Below are positions 40,005-49,967 of a DNA stretch of 64,000 nt, in pieces (within the stretch, counting starts at the first letter, position 1; each line of letters opens with the position of its first letter). Source of the stretch: an uncultured Ruegeria sp. (GTDB lineage: Bacteria; Pseudomonadota; Alphaproteobacteria; Rhodobacterales; Rhodobacteraceae); assembly GCF_947500045.1 (NCBI RefSeq), contig NZ_CANMQQ010000002.1, positions 400,208-464,207 of the forward strand, given 5' to 3'. The position numbers and the translations under genes are program-made. The notes beneath the pieces were generated by a model. The model saw only the letters and a list, made by a program, of their open reading frames with translations, had not been told where the DNA came from and ran no database searches.

Positions 40005-40916
40005 ATGCCGCTGTCTTCCGACCAATTGGCCGAGATTGATGCGCAACGCGCACAATCAAGCCCGACCCGCCGCGTCGTTGCTGAAGGTATGGAAGATCAT
40101 CTGTATACGGCGCATCAGGTGCTGGATCACGGATTTGTCCGCGTCATCGACTATATGGGTGATGATGCTGCGATCTGTCAGGCGGCGCGCGTGTCTTACG
40201 GCAAAGGCACCAAATCGGTTCAGAACGACGAAGGTCTGATCCGCTATCTGATGCGCCACTGGCATTCGACCCCGTTTGAAATGTGCGAGATCAAGCTGCA
40301 CGTCAAACTTCCGGTGTTCGTGGCACGCCAGTGGATTCGCCACCGGACGGCGAATGTGAATGAATATTCAGCCCGTTACTCGATCTTGGATCGAGAGTTC
40401 TATATTCCCGCGCCCGAGCATGTGGCGGCACAATCCGAAGTCAACAATCAGGGCCGCGGTGACGCGCTGCAAGGCGAAGAAGCCGCGCGCGTATTGGAGA
40501 TACTGAAGGCCGACAGCGCTCGGTGCTATGATAACTACGAAGCGATGATCGGTCAGGATGGCCAGCAGGGGTTGGCACGTGAACTGGCGCGGATGAACCT
40601 GCCTGCGAATATCTACACGCAATGGTATTGGAAGGTGGACCTTCACAATCTGTTCCATTTCCTGCGCCTGCGCGCCGATCCACATGCGCAGTACGAAATC
40701 CGGATTTACGCTGACACCATGTGCAAGATCGTCGCCGACTGGGTCCCATTTGCCTATCGCGCGTTCGACGATTACCGCCTGGGCGCGGTCAACCTCTCGG
40801 CACAGATGGTAACATGCCTGCGCCGGATGCTGAGTGGTGAGGCGGTCAACCAGGAAAACTCGGGCATGACAGCGCGGGAATGGCGCGAGTTTGAAGCTGT
40901 GATCCGCGAAAGCTGA
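40005..40916 (+). CDS. thyX: FAD-dependent thymidylate synthase
   Basis: [45 protein letters not shown] (RHRxxxxxxxSxRY motif). Confidence 0.97.
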   Translation: MPLSSDQLAEIDAQRAQSSPTRRVVAEGMEDHLYTAHQVLDHGFVRVIDYMGDDAAICQAARVSYGKGTKSVQNDEGLIRYLMRHWHSTPFEMCEIKLHVKLPVFVARQWIRHRTANVNEYSARYSILDREFYIPAPEHVAAQSEVNNQGRGDALQGEEAARVLEILKADSARCYDNYEAMIGQDGQQGLARELARMNLPANIYTQWYWKVDLHNLFHFLRLRADPHAQYEIRIYADTMCKIVADWVPFAYRAFDDYRLGAVNLSAQMVTCLRRMLSGEAVNQENSGMTAREWREFEAVIRES

Positions 40917-40939
40917 TCAACCAGAAAAAAAGAAAACAG

Positions 40940-40964
40940 CGCGTCCCGAAGTGGGCGCGTTTTT
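40940..40964 (+). terminator. Rho-independent terminator after thyX
   Basis: CGCGTCCCgaaGTGGGCGCGTTTTT. Confidence 0.65.
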
Positions 40965-41040
40965 AGGGGGTAGCTAACGGTTAACGGCCGAAAATTGGCC
41001 GCCAACCTTCTTTGTCTTTCCCGCCGGGGCAGGCCTTGCC

Positions 41041-41247
41041 TTACAGCGGCTTCAAATCAGCCGCCATCTGGCGACCGTCACGCCCATCTTCAAGCTCGTA
41101 CGAGACTTTCTGATTGTCAGCGAGTCCGGTCAGGCCGGATCGTTCTACGGCCGAGATGTGTACAAACACATCTTTGCCGCCTTCATCGGGGGCAATGAAA
41201 CCAAAGCCCTTGGTTGTATTAAACCATTTCACGGTGCCAGTTGGCAT
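41041..41247 (-). CDS. Cold shock protein, CspA family
   Basis: MPTGTVKWFNTTKGFGFIAPDEGGKDVFVHISAVERSGLTGLADNQKVSYEL. Confidence 0.96.
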   Translation of the reverse strand: MPTGTVKWFNTTKGFGFIAPDEGGKDVFVHISAVERSGLTGLADNQKVSYELEDGRDGRQMAADLKPL

Positions 41248-41461
41248 TTCCCGTGTCTCCTTCTACTTACACGTTGTCCCACAAATCGGTGGGGGTAGTG
41301 GTTGGCAAGACCGCAACACATCACTGTTCGCCCACACGATACAGCCCGGGTTGCGTATTTTGCCTTTTTCAACATTGCACGGTGAAGTAAAAAATCAAGA
41401 ATAACCGGGCCATGCCAATGGAATTGCCCAATTTTGCAGCGAAGACAGGATCAACCAAACT

Positions 41462-41779
41462 ATGCGTCTTTACGGATTGAAGAACTGCGACACATGTCGC
41501 AAGGCATTGAAATCTCTTCCGAATGCAGAGTTTATCGACGTGCGCGGGCAAGGTGTTCCCCAAAATACCCTGTCAGAGGCCTATGAGACTTTCGGCAAAG
41601 CCTTGCTCAATACGCGGTCAACAACTTGGCGGGGTCTGGATGAAGATACGCGAAATCGACCGGTGCTTGAGTTGTTGATTGATCATCCAACCTTGATGAA
41701 GCGCCCGTTGATCGAAGCCGATGGCCAGATGTACCTGGGCTGGACGCCTGAAACCCGTGAGGCCCTTGGTGTTGCTTGA
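41462..41779 (+). CDS. ArsC/Spx/YffB family thioredoxin-fold protein
   Basis: MRLYGLKNCDTCRKALKSLPNAEFIDVR...LLIDHPTLMKRPLIE. Confidence 0.85.
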   Translation: MRLYGLKNCDTCRKALKSLPNAEFIDVRGQGVPQNTLSEAYETFGKALLNTRSTTWRGLDEDTRNRPVLELLIDHPTLMKRPLIEADGQMYLGWTPETREALGVA

Positions 41780-41821
41780 ATGACTGCCTATGTGACACGG
41801 GCAACAATCGGAGAGCTGTGA

Positions 41822-42190
41822 ATGCGAAACGCTGCCATGATACTGGGCGTCATTGCCGGACTGATCGGGATGATCGTCGGTTTTTTCGGCTATGGCTTTG
41901 TGGAATTGATCGACCAGTTCGGCGAGATCGACGGGATTGCCGAGCAGGTGGATAACCCTGGTTTGATCCAGACCGCTTCGATCGTGGCACCGCTGTTGGC
42001 AATTGTTGGGGGTGCTATGGCCCATTCCCGGGCGCTGATCGCAGGTGTTTTACTGCTGATTTCTGCGGCAGGGATGTATTATGCCTTTGGATTCGGTGTT
42101 TTCACCATGTTCCCGATTGCCTTTGCAGGCGTGGCGGGATTGCTTGGGCTCGCAGCGGGAAAACCGGACGAGCCCAAAGCGCATTTCTAA
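41822..42190 (+). CDS. Hypothetical membrane protein
   Basis: 122 aa, several hydrophobic TM segments. Confidence 0.6.
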   Translation: MRNAAMILGVIAGLIGMIVGFFGYGFVELIDQFGEIDGIAEQVDNPGLIQTASIVAPLLAIVGGAMAHSRALIAGVLLLISAAGMYYAFGFGVFTMFPIAFAGVAGLLGLAAGKPDEPKAHF

Positions 42191-42191
42191 T

Positions 42192-42710
42192 TCACTTCAG
42201 TCGCAGCAACCGATCCAGTGAAAGTGGACCTGCACCATTGATTACGATCACCAGCAACAGGAATGTCCACAACACCCGCTGATCGAGGATGTCAGGCGCT
42301 GCGTTGAACAAACTGCCTAGTTTTACGCCATGGCCGGTGACGTCCACCAAAGTCTGGACCCAGACAAACCCGATCATGCCCAGTGCGGCAAGTCGGGTGA
42401 AAAGGCCAATCAGCAATAGAGTAGGCAGGGCGAATTCGGCGATTGTGCCCATGAATATCACGATCCGCTGGAAAAAAGTCATTTGGCTGACGTCATACAG
42501 CACTGCCTCGGCGGCTTTGGGGAAGATTTGCCCAAACGCACCGGCGGATGGTGAAAAGATCGAGCCGTCGATCTTCAGCGTAGCCGAATTCCAGTAGTAG
42601 AAGAACAGGACAGCGATAAAGACGACACGGGCCAGCGTTGGCGTAAGCCAGCCGGATGTGTTGGCCACTTTATCCATCGTGTCGTTGTAGGTAGAGATCA
42701 GGGCAGTCAT
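42192..42710 (-). CDS. DoxX family membrane protein (bufferin operon member)
   Basis: VFIAVLFFYYWNSATLK...PTLLLIGLFTRLAALGMIGFVWVQT; start overlaps bufC stop (ATGA). Confidence 0.85.
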   Translation of the reverse strand: MTALISTYNDTMDKVANTSGWLTPTLARVVFIAVLFFYYWNSATLKIDGSIFSPSAGAFGQIFPKAAEAVLYDVSQMTFFQRIVIFMGTIAEFALPTLLLIGLFTRLAALGMIGFVWVQTLVDVTGHGVKLGSLFNAAPDILDQRVLWTFLLLVIVINGAGPLSLDRLLRLK

Positions 42711-43468
42711 GTGTCCAGCCTTTCGATAGTCACAGAAGTTATTGCACCGCCCTGCAAAAGCAGTGCCAGAGTGGTTCCAAGGTCAAATTCGGGCGTTTCC
42801 GCCACGGTGGCTTCAAATGCTTCGCCGATAGTAACCCCGTCCTGAATGCGCGTGATCCAGGCTGCCCCTCCTAACGGCAAAGGGTGCGGGGCAGGATCGT
42901 ACTCGGGACGTGTAATCAGAACATCCTGAGCACCCGCTTCTGGCTTGGGGGCGTCGTCTTCGGTATTGAACAACCAGATCGCGTGAATAGGCCAGTTTGA
43001 CCGCAGCATCCTCATCGCCGGAGCGAGCGTCAGCTTGGCCCGCATCAAATCCTCGGGCGGAATACTCAGCGCTTCGGCATCGATAGATTGGCTGTCAGCA
43101 GCGTGATAGGCTTGCCGCAGCGCCAGTTCCAGGCGTGCAACATCTGCTAGGTACCCCAGATGCGATAGTTGCTGCATGCCTTCCAGAAAGGCAGGAAATT
43201 CTGCACCGTAAAACATCATCAGCGGCGAGGACGGAGGGTGCTGGCGCAAAAACATCCCGGCAAGGCCATCCATGTTCTGCGCCCCCAGCAGTTTCGTGAT
43301 CACCGGGAAGGCTTGATGCATTGCCTCGGTCAGCGAGACGGCGACATTGTTACGATATACACTGAAACGGCGCCCCACAGCGTTGGCCTGCGCGTCCTGC
43401 AAGCCATCCGGAACTGTCCTGCTGGCGTCCAGCAAAGCGTCATGGAATGTGGTTTGCGACACACTCAT
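42707..43468 (-). CDS. bufC: HvfC/BufC N-terminal domain (DUF2063) protein, RiPP recognition/partner protein
   Basis: FHDALLDASRTVPDGLQDAQANAVGRRFSVYRNNVAVSLTEAMHQAFPVITKLLG; start overlaps bufB stop. Confidence 0.88.
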   Translation of the reverse strand: MSVSQTTFHDALLDASRTVPDGLQDAQANAVGRRFSVYRNNVAVSLTEAMHQAFPVITKLLGAQNMDGLAGMFLRQHPPSSPLMMFYGAEFPAFLEGMQQLSHLGYLADVARLELALRQAYHAADSQSIDAEALSIPPEDLMRAKLTLAPAMRMLRSNWPIHAIWLFNTEDDAPKPEAGAQDVLITRPEYDPAPHPLPLGGAAWITRIQDGVTIGEAFEATVAETPEFDLGTTLALLLQGGAITSVTIERLDT

Positions 43469-44328
43469 GCGGGGATCTTGTCCAATGCGGATTGGGCACG
43501 TTCGGCTTCGGCCCGCAAGATCGGCCAGTCCGGCACATCGGTATCCCATTCGATCAACACCGGCTTGGGGCCCGACTTGTCCAGAACGTAGTCCAGCAAG
43601 GCCCAGACGGGATCAACCACCTCGCGCCCGTGGCTGTCGATCAGCAGGGGATGGCCATGCTCGTCCTCGTCTTCGTCATGACCGCCCAAGTGAACCTCAG
43701 CCACGTGCTCCAGCGGGTAAGCATCGATGTAGCCCTGTGGTGAGAAATCCAGATTGGTGGCAGAGACAAAGACGTTGTTTACATCCAACAGCAGCCCACA
43801 GCCGGTACGGCGTGCTATTTCACGCAGGAAATCAGGTTCGGACCATGTGCTTTCCTCGAACGCCAGATAGCTGGAGGGATTTTCTAACAGCATTTGCTGC
43901 CCGACCATTTCTTGCACCTGATCGATATGTTCGCACACGCGCGCCAGGGTGGCGTCGGTGTAGGGCAGGGGCAGAAGATCATTAAGAAAATGACTGTCGT
44001 GAGTAGACCATGCCAGATGTTCAGAAAAGCTGGCTGGTTTCAGCCAGCTAACCAGATGTTTCAAGCGGGCCAGATGTTCGGGGTCCAGCGGTGTTTCGCC
44101 ACCAATGGAAAGCCCGACACCGTGAACGGATATGGGAAACTGTTCGGATAGGTGGCGTAGCTGCGCCAGAGGGCGGCCGCCATCACCCATGTAGTTTTCA
44201 GCATGAATCTCCAGCCAGGCCACGGGCTTTGCATGCTCAAGGATCTGCGAGAAATGCTGCGGCTTATATCCGACGCCCGGTGCGGCAGGCAGCCGGTTCG
44301 ATCTGAGAGCATTATCCAACATGTGCAA
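43465..44328 (-). CDS. bufB: DUF692 / MNIO family multinuclear non-haem iron oxygenase, BufB-like
   Basis: GVGYKPQHFSQILEHAKPVAWLEIHAENYMGDGG...SVHGVGLSIGG...FSEHLAWS...LLENPSSYL...LLLDVNNVFVSATNLDFSP...EVHLGGHDEDEDEHGHPLLIDSHG. Confidence 0.93.
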   Translation of the reverse strand: MHMLDNALRSNRLPAAPGVGYKPQHFSQILEHAKPVAWLEIHAENYMGDGGRPLAQLRHLSEQFPISVHGVGLSIGGETPLDPEHLARLKHLVSWLKPASFSEHLAWSTHDSHFLNDLLPLPYTDATLARVCEHIDQVQEMVGQQMLLENPSSYLAFEESTWSEPDFLREIARRTGCGLLLDVNNVFVSATNLDFSPQGYIDAYPLEHVAEVHLGGHDEDEDEHGHPLLIDSHGREVVDPVWALLDYVLDKSGPKPVLIEWDTDVPDWPILRAEAERAQSALDKIPA

Positions 44329-44345
44329 ATCCCCTGATCACGACA

Positions 44346-44375
44346 GAAAGGGCGGGCGATGGTGCCCGCCCTTTC
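44346..44375 (-). promoter_or_regulatory. Perfect 12-bp stem hairpin between bufA and bufB (attenuator / partial terminator / mRNA processing or stabilising element)
   Basis: GAAAGGGCGGGC-gatggt-GCCCGCCCTTTC. Confidence 0.75.
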
Positions 44376-44393
44376 CGGTTCATTCGGGCAGTC

Positions 44394-44696
44394 TTATGCA
44401 GGCAGGTCACGCTCCAACGGCTCAAGCGAACCTTCGCGCGCTGCACCGTCTGCCGATTTGGGCAGTTCGATATCGGCACAGGTTCCTGCGTCTACCAAGG
44501 TCCATGCGTTGCCTTGATAATCGACGGTCGAAGTGCCTGCACACGTGGTGCCAGGGCCAGCTGCACAATCATTCTGACCTGCCAGCGAAACGCCATAGCA
44601 TTTCTCTTTGGCTTGGGCGGTCGCGGTTGTGGCAGCGCCGGAAACGGCTGCAGCAACTGCGCTTGCGATAACCAGTGTTTTTGCGGTGTTCGACAT
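44394..44696 (-). CDS. bufA: BufA1-like (DUF2282) bufferin precursor, periplasmic metal-chelating RiPP
   Basis: Signal peptide [29 protein letters not shown]; core [43 protein letters not shown] with four Cys; followed by MNIO gene. Confidence 0.9.
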   Translation of the reverse strand: MSNTAKTLVIASAVAAAVSGAATTATAQAKEKCYGVSLAGQNDCAAGPGTTCAGTSTVDYQGNAWTLVDAGTCADIELPKSADGAAREGSLEPLERDLPA

Positions 44697-44867
44697 CTCG
44701 AATTTTCCTTCTGCTGACTTAGTGTGTCTGCTTGTGACAATGACAAAGGTAGTAGCTTGATGGTCAGAGTTGAATTCACGAGCCCGTGTCTCACAACCCC
44801 GTCAAAGACCGTCATGCACTCTTGTAGGTTAACAAACTGTTTTTGAAATGAAAAATGCTATTTGTTT

Positions 44868-44897
44868 CAATCCGACCCCAGAAAAGGGGTCGGATTT
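44868..44897 (-). terminator. Rho-independent terminator downstream of thrS
   Basis: Minus strand AAATCCGACCCC-tttt-ctGGGGTCGGATT hairpin between thrS stop and bufA. Confidence 0.7.
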
Positions 44898-44918
44898 CGG
44901 GCAATTTGCTGCTGAATG

Positions 44919-46877
44919 TTACAGCAGATCCGGCGGTGTTGCGGCCTGACCCAGTTCTTTTGTTACAGATTCAAGCGGCTGAACCTGCGTCTGTTTTTCG
45001 CCAAGACGACGGACACTGACGGTGCGCTCATCAACTTCGCGGTGACCGACGGCCAGTATGATCGGGACTTTGCCAACCGAATGCTCGCGGACTTTGTAGT
45101 TGATTTTCTCGTTACGAATATCAGCTTCGGCCCGGACACCGGCGGCTTTGAGCGTTTCAACGACTTCCATCACATAGTCGTCCGCCTCGGACGTGATCGA
45201 GGCGACGACGACCTGACGCGGTGCCAGCCAGAAAGGTAATTTACCTGCGTGTTCTTCGATCATGATTCCGACGAACCGTTCGAACGAACCAAGGCAGGCG
45301 CGGTGCAACATATAGGGGCGCTGCTTGCTGCCGTCAGCCGCGATATACGTCGCCCCCAGCCTTTCCGGCAGGTTCGGGTCGACCTGGAATGTGCCACATT
45401 GCCAGACACGACCGATTGCGTCGGTCAGATAGAAATCCAGCTTTGGTCCGTAAAACGCGCCATCGCCAGGCTCCAACGTGAAGTCACGTCCAGTCGCCTT
45501 GATCGCAGCTTCCAGCGCGCCTTCGACATGATCCCAGCTTTCGTCGCTGCCGACGCGTTTTTCCGGACGGGTGGCGAACTTGATCTCGAACTGTTCAAAG
45601 CCGAGGTCTTTGTAGACACTGGCGAGGAAGTTGATGAACTTCGCGCATTCCGCTTCGATCTGATTCTCGGTGCAGAAGATATGGGCATCGTCCTGCGTGA
45701 ACCCGCGTACGCGCATGATTCCGTGCAACGCCCCCGAAGGTTCATACCGCGAGCACGAGCCGAATTCAGCAAGGCGAAGGGGCAAGTCACGATAAGATTT
45801 CAGGCCTTGATTGAACACCTGCACGTGGCAGGGGCAGTTCATCGGCTTGAGCGCGTTGATTGCCTTTTCCTTGGCATGTTCTTCTTCGACTTCGACGATG
45901 AACATGTGCTCTTGGTATTTGTCCCAGTGACCTGAGGCTTCCCACAGCTTGCGATCCACAACCTGCGGTGTGTTGATCTCACGATAGCCGTCGGCACGCT
46001 GTTTGCGGCGCATGTAATCCTGAAGCTGTGTGTAAATGGTCCAGCCATTGGGATGCCAGAAAATCTGCCCCGGGGCCTCTTCCTGCATGTGGAACAGGTC
46101 CATCTCGCGGCCCAGCTTGCGGTGATCGCGTTTGGCGGCTTCTTCCAGCATATGCAGGTGAGCCTTGAGCTTTTCCTTGCCGGTGAAGGCTACGCCGTAG
46201 ATGCGTTGAAGCATCGCGCGATCGCTGTCGCCGCGCCAATAGGCACCCGCGATGGACATGAGTTTGAAGGCATCACCGGGAACCTGACCGGTATGCTGCA
46301 GATGCGGGCCGCGGCACAGGTCCTGCCAGTCGCCGTGCCAGTACATGCGCAGCGGCTCATCGCCCGGAATGGCGTCGATCAGCTCGACCTTATAGGGCTC
46401 GTTGTTGGCGGTGTAGAAATCAATTGCGCGCTGGCGATCCCAGACTTGCGTTGTCACGGCATCGCGCTTGTTGATGATTTCCTTCATCTTTTTTTCGATC
46501 AGGCCAAGGTCTTCGGGCGTGAAGGGTTCAGCCCGGTCGAAATCATAATACCAACCGTTTTCGATGACGGGGCCAATGGTGACCTTGGTGTCGGGCCAGA
46601 TCTCCTGAACGGCGCGGGCCATGATGTGGGCCAGATCGTGACGGATCAGTTCATTGGCCTGATCTTCATCCTTCATGGTGTGGATGGCAATCTGTGCGTC
46701 AGCATTGATGGGCCATTGCAGGTCCCAGTGCTGACCGTCTACCGTGGCCGAGATCGCCTTTTTAGCCAGCGAAGTCGAGATGTCGGCAGCGACCTGCGCC
46801 GGCGTGACGCCTGCGTCAAAGGATCGGGAGTTACCATCTGGAAAAGTAAGGGAGACTGACTGTGAGTCTAGGGCCAT
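44919..46877 (-). CDS. thrS: Threonyl-tRNA synthetase
   Basis: TGS domain [120 protein letters not shown]. Confidence 0.97.
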   Translation of the reverse strand: MALDSQSVSLTFPDGNSRSFDAGVTPAQVAADISTSLAKKAISATVDGQHWDLQWPINADAQIAIHTMKDEDQANELIRHDLAHIMARAVQEIWPDTKVTIGPVIENGWYYDFDRAEPFTPEDLGLIEKKMKEIINKRDAVTTQVWDRQRAIDFYTANNEPYKVELIDAIPGDEPLRMYWHGDWQDLCRGPHLQHTGQVPGDAFKLMSIAGAYWRGDSDRAMLQRIYGVAFTGKEKLKAHLHMLEEAAKRDHRKLGREMDLFHMQEEAPGQIFWHPNGWTIYTQLQDYMRRKQRADGYREINTPQVVDRKLWEASGHWDKYQEHMFIVEVEEEHAKEKAINALKPMNCPCHVQVFNQGLKSYRDLPLRLAEFGSCSRYEPSGALHGIMRVRGFTQDDAHIFCTENQIEAECAKFINFLASVYKDLGFEQFEIKFATRPEKRVGSDESWDHVEGALEAAIKATGRDFTLEPGDGAFYGPKLDFYLTDAIGRVWQCGTFQVDPNLPERLGATYIAADGSKQRPYMLHRACLGSFERFVGIMIEEHAGKLPFWLAPRQVVVASITSEADDYVMEVVETLKAAGVRAEADIRNEKINYKVREHSVGKVPIILAVGHREVDERTVSVRRLGEKQTQVQPLESVTKELGQAATPPDLL

Positions 46878-46973
46878 ATCGGCTCTCCTCGTCGGTTTGG
46901 CGCCCACTGAACGCCCGGTTGCGGGTTATGTGTTCCGCTCATGTGGCAGGTGGTCGCGCGAGTGTCAAGGGCG

Positions 46974-47027
46974 GGAGCGAGGGGCGCTGCCCCTCGCGCT
47001 CCCCGAGGTATTTTTAGCCAGATGAAA
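46974..47027 (+). repeat. Intergenic palindromic repeat, copy B
   Basis: GGAGCGAGGGGCGCTGCCCCTCGCGCTCCCCGAGGTATTTTTAGCCAGATGAAA; near-identical to 21807..21859. Confidence 0.85.
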
Positions 47028-47092
47028 AGGGATCTGTGAATTGCGAAGTGCGTGGTGACGTGCATGATGCAGAGGAAAGCAAAGAGGGTTTC

Positions 47093-47842
47093 ATGGCACA
47101 GGCGAAATTTCTGGAAACGGCTCAAGGACGCCGCTTGGCTTATCACAAGAGCGACGGGGTAGGGCCGACCATCGTTTTTTTGGGCGGGTTGAAGTCGGAT
47201 ATGGAGGGCACCAAGGCTGTGCATCTTGAGACCTGGGCGCAGGCGCGTGGACAGGGGTTCCTGCGATTTGACTATTCGGGGCACGGAGAAAGCTCGGGTG
47301 CTTTTACCGACGGGTGCATTGGAGACTGGCACGAAGATACGCTGGCCGCGGTTTCGAGATTGACCGATGGACCGTTGATTGTTGTGGGATCGTCGATGGG
47401 CGGATGGCAAGCGTTGTTGCTGGCACGTGTCATGCCCGAAAGGATTGCGGGCACGGTGACGATCGCAGCAGCACCCGATTTTACCGAAGACGGATATTGG
47501 GCGTCATTTTCGGATCAGCAGAAATCTGATCTGGAAACTGTCGGACATGTGGAGCTGCCTTCGGATTACATGGAACCATACGTGATCACAAAACGGATGA
47601 TCGAGGATGGGCGCGAGAGGCTGGTGTTGCGCGCGCCGCTTGATCTGCCATTCCCAGTGCGATTCCTGCAGGGGACTGCTGATACGGCGGTCTCGACCGA
47701 TACGGCGGTACGTTTGCTGGATCATGCCACTGGGTCTGACATGCAATTGCTGCTTGTCAAAGACGCGGATCACAGATTTTCGGACGGGCCCTGCCTGGGG
47801 TTGATTGAGCAGGCCCTACGGGATGTCATGGGAGACACCTGA
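47093..47842 (+). CDS. Alpha/beta hydrolase
   Basis: TIVFLGGLKSDMEGTKAVHLETWAQARGQGFLRFDYSGHGESSG...IVVGSSMGGWQALLLARVMPERI. Confidence 0.88.
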   Translation: MAQAKFLETAQGRRLAYHKSDGVGPTIVFLGGLKSDMEGTKAVHLETWAQARGQGFLRFDYSGHGESSGAFTDGCIGDWHEDTLAAVSRLTDGPLIVVGSSMGGWQALLLARVMPERIAGTVTIAAAPDFTEDGYWASFSDQQKSDLETVGHVELPSDYMEPYVITKRMIEDGRERLVLRAPLDLPFPVRFLQGTADTAVSTDTAVRLLDHATGSDMQLLLVKDADHRFSDGPCLGLIEQALRDVMGDT

Positions 47843-48834
47843 TGCAGCGAATTGGCTGGGTACTGGGGCGTCTGCTGTTGGGGTTGGTGCTGATTGGTGG
47901 ACTGGCTTATGTTTTTGGCCCCCGCGAACCCGTGGACCTGCACCCGCGTTTCGATCCACGCAAATTTGGCGAAGGCGTTCAGGTATATTTTGAAAGCATC
48001 GAATCCGCTTATGATGACATCGTGCCGGGCGTCGAAAAACGGGTGGTCTGGCGGGACGGGTTTTACGAGCAGCGAACACCGTATTCTGTGCTCTATGTTC
48101 ATGGGTTTTCGGCCTCGTCGGAAGAAATAAGGCCAGTGCCCGACCGGGTCGCGGACGCGCTGGGCGCAAACCTTGTTTACACCCGGCTTCAAGGGCATGG
48201 GCGGGACGGTGACGCAATGGCCCAAGGCACGGCCTCGGGCTGGATGCGAGACGTGGCCGAAGGGTTGGCCGCCGCACGCGCGGTCGGCGAACAGGTCGTT
48301 GTAATCTCAACATCGACGGGTGGTACTTTGGCAGCGGCGGCTGCGCTGGATGCCGAACTGAGAGCGGATGTGGCCGCCCAGATTTTGGTCTCTCCGAATT
48401 TTGGGGTAAATACGGTTGCTGCATGGGCGCCATCTTTGCCTTGGGCCCGTCGCTGGTTGCCGATTCTGATGGGGCCAGAACGGGATGTTTCCAGCTCTGA
48501 TCCCGAGAAGGACAAGTATTGGACAACGATTTACCCATGGGAGGCGGTTGTACCGATGTCTGCCCTTGTGGATGCGGTCTATGCGCTGGACTTTTCGGGG
48601 GCGCAGGTTCCGGCGCTGTTTTGGTTCTCGGATGACGATCAGGTGGTACGGCCAGACCGAACGCATGACGTGGCGCAGGCTTGGGGTGGCCCGGCCTCGG
48701 TTTCATTGGTTACGATGGGCCCCGGGGATGATCCAGCCTCGCACGTTGTGGCGGGGAACTTGATGTCGCCCGGTCAGACAGATGCGGCGGTTACCGGCAT
48801 GTTGGATTGGTTGTCAGAGCAAGGGATTCGGTGA
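47842..48834 (+). CDS. Membrane-anchored alpha/beta hydrolase
   Basis: N-terminal TM; YSVLYVHGFSASSEEIRPVPDRVADALGANLVYTRLQGHGRDG...VVISTSTGGTLAAAAAL. Confidence 0.85.
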   Translation: MQRIGWVLGRLLLGLVLIGGLAYVFGPREPVDLHPRFDPRKFGEGVQVYFESIESAYDDIVPGVEKRVVWRDGFYEQRTPYSVLYVHGFSASSEEIRPVPDRVADALGANLVYTRLQGHGRDGDAMAQGTASGWMRDVAEGLAAARAVGEQVVVISTSTGGTLAAAAALDAELRADVAAQILVSPNFGVNTVAAWAPSLPWARRWLPILMGPERDVSSSDPEKDKYWTTIYPWEAVVPMSALVDAVYALDFSGAQVPALFWFSDDDQVVRPDRTHDVAQAWGGPASVSLVTMGPGDDPASHVVAGNLMSPGQTDAAVTGMLDWLSEQGIR

Positions 48835-49259
48835 TGGAGCAGCGTGTAAGCCTGATCACAATTGGCGTGGAAGACTTGGAAACTGCAGCAGTTTTCTATG
48901 AAAAACTGGGATGGCAGCGCGTCACCAGCCCGGATGGCGTGATTGCATTTGATCTGATCGGGCAGACGTTGGGTCTTTATCCGCTTGCCGCGCTGGCCGA
49001 CGAAATGGGGATAGACGCCGCCACCCTGGGGCGTGGGGCGATGACCCTTAGCTACAATTGTCGCGCGAAGGAAGATGTGGCGGCGGTGCTTGAGCGGGCG
49101 GAACGTGCTGGGGCAGAAGTGATCAAGCCAGCCGCGGATGTTTTCTGGGGCGGGCATCATGGATATTTTCGAGCACCCGACCAGACAATCTGGGAAATTG
49201 CGTTTAACCCGTTCTCGACATTAGGTGACGACGGTTCCTTCCGTTGGAACGGGTACTGA
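48834..49259 (+). CDS. VOC family (glyoxalase-like) protein
   Basis: VSLITIGVEDLETAAVFYEKLGWQRVTSPDGVIAFDLIGQTLGLYP...GYFRAPDQTIWEIAFNP. Confidence 0.88.
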   Translation: MEQRVSLITIGVEDLETAAVFYEKLGWQRVTSPDGVIAFDLIGQTLGLYPLAALADEMGIDAATLGRGAMTLSYNCRAKEDVAAVLERAERAGAEVIKPAADVFWGGHHGYFRAPDQTIWEIAFNPFSTLGDDGSFRWNGY

Positions 49260-49261
49260 AC

Positions 49262-49894
49262 ATGCGTCGACCGGGCAGCATGTGGAGCCTCGAGACATTG
49301 GGTCGCGTGCGTTTGTCCCGGCATTTCTTCATGCGCGATTTCCTGTATTCCGAGATCGGGAACTTTCACGCGCTGCAGAACATTCCGGACAACCCTGATC
49401 TTGCCATTGAGACGGGGCGTGCGTTTTGCGAAACACTGATGGATCCTTTGGAAGAGACCTTTGGGCGTATCGCGGTGCGCTCGGGCTATCGCTCGCGCGC
49501 TCTGAACCAGTTTGGCAATGAAAACAGGTTGAACTGTGCCCGCAATGACAACCCGCTAGAGTGCCATATCTGGGACTGGGGTGAAGGCGACGCGCGCGTG
49601 GCCGGTGCGTCTGTGGTAATTCCGTGGTTTGCTGATCGTTATGCAAAAGGACGCGATTGGCGGGATTTGGCGTGGTGGATGCATGACCATCTGGATTATT
49701 CTGAAATCTGGTTCTTTCCTAAACTCTGCGCGTTCAATCTGGTGTGGCGACACAAGCCTGTAAGGCGGATCGACAGCTATATTGCGCCGCGCGGCTGCCT
49801 GTTGCGGGCCGGGACTGATCCAGAAGAAACGCTGGCCCAAAGGCAAGCGCGGTACGCGGATTTTCCACCGTTCAGAGCAATCAACTATCCCTGA
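49262..49894 (+). CDS. Conserved hypothetical protein, possibly peptidase M15/hedgehog-fold-like
   Basis: LSRHFFMRDFLYSEIGNFHALQNIPDNPDLAIETGRAFCETLMDPLEETFGRIAVRSGYRSRALNQFG. Confidence 0.6.
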   Translation: MRRPGSMWSLETLGRVRLSRHFFMRDFLYSEIGNFHALQNIPDNPDLAIETGRAFCETLMDPLEETFGRIAVRSGYRSRALNQFGNENRLNCARNDNPLECHIWDWGEGDARVAGASVVIPWFADRYAKGRDWRDLAWWMHDHLDYSEIWFFPKLCAFNLVWRHKPVRRIDSYIAPRGCLLRAGTDPEETLAQRQARYADFPPFRAINYP

Positions 49895-49967
49895 AGTTTT
49901 GCTTGCCCGGCTTCGGCAAACCTCTCATCCTGCAATAAAACACAAGTAACGAACGGAGGGCACCGAG

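Noticed and set aside
39303-40916. 537-aa plus-strand ORF as one protein
   Set aside because: Only the part from ATG 40005 is ThyX; the upstream part is antisense to gloA and the DUF1194 gene and is read-through of an open frame.
47816-48706. 296-aa minus-strand ORF
   Set aside because: Proline/arginine-rich shadow ORF opposite a membrane-anchored hydrolase.
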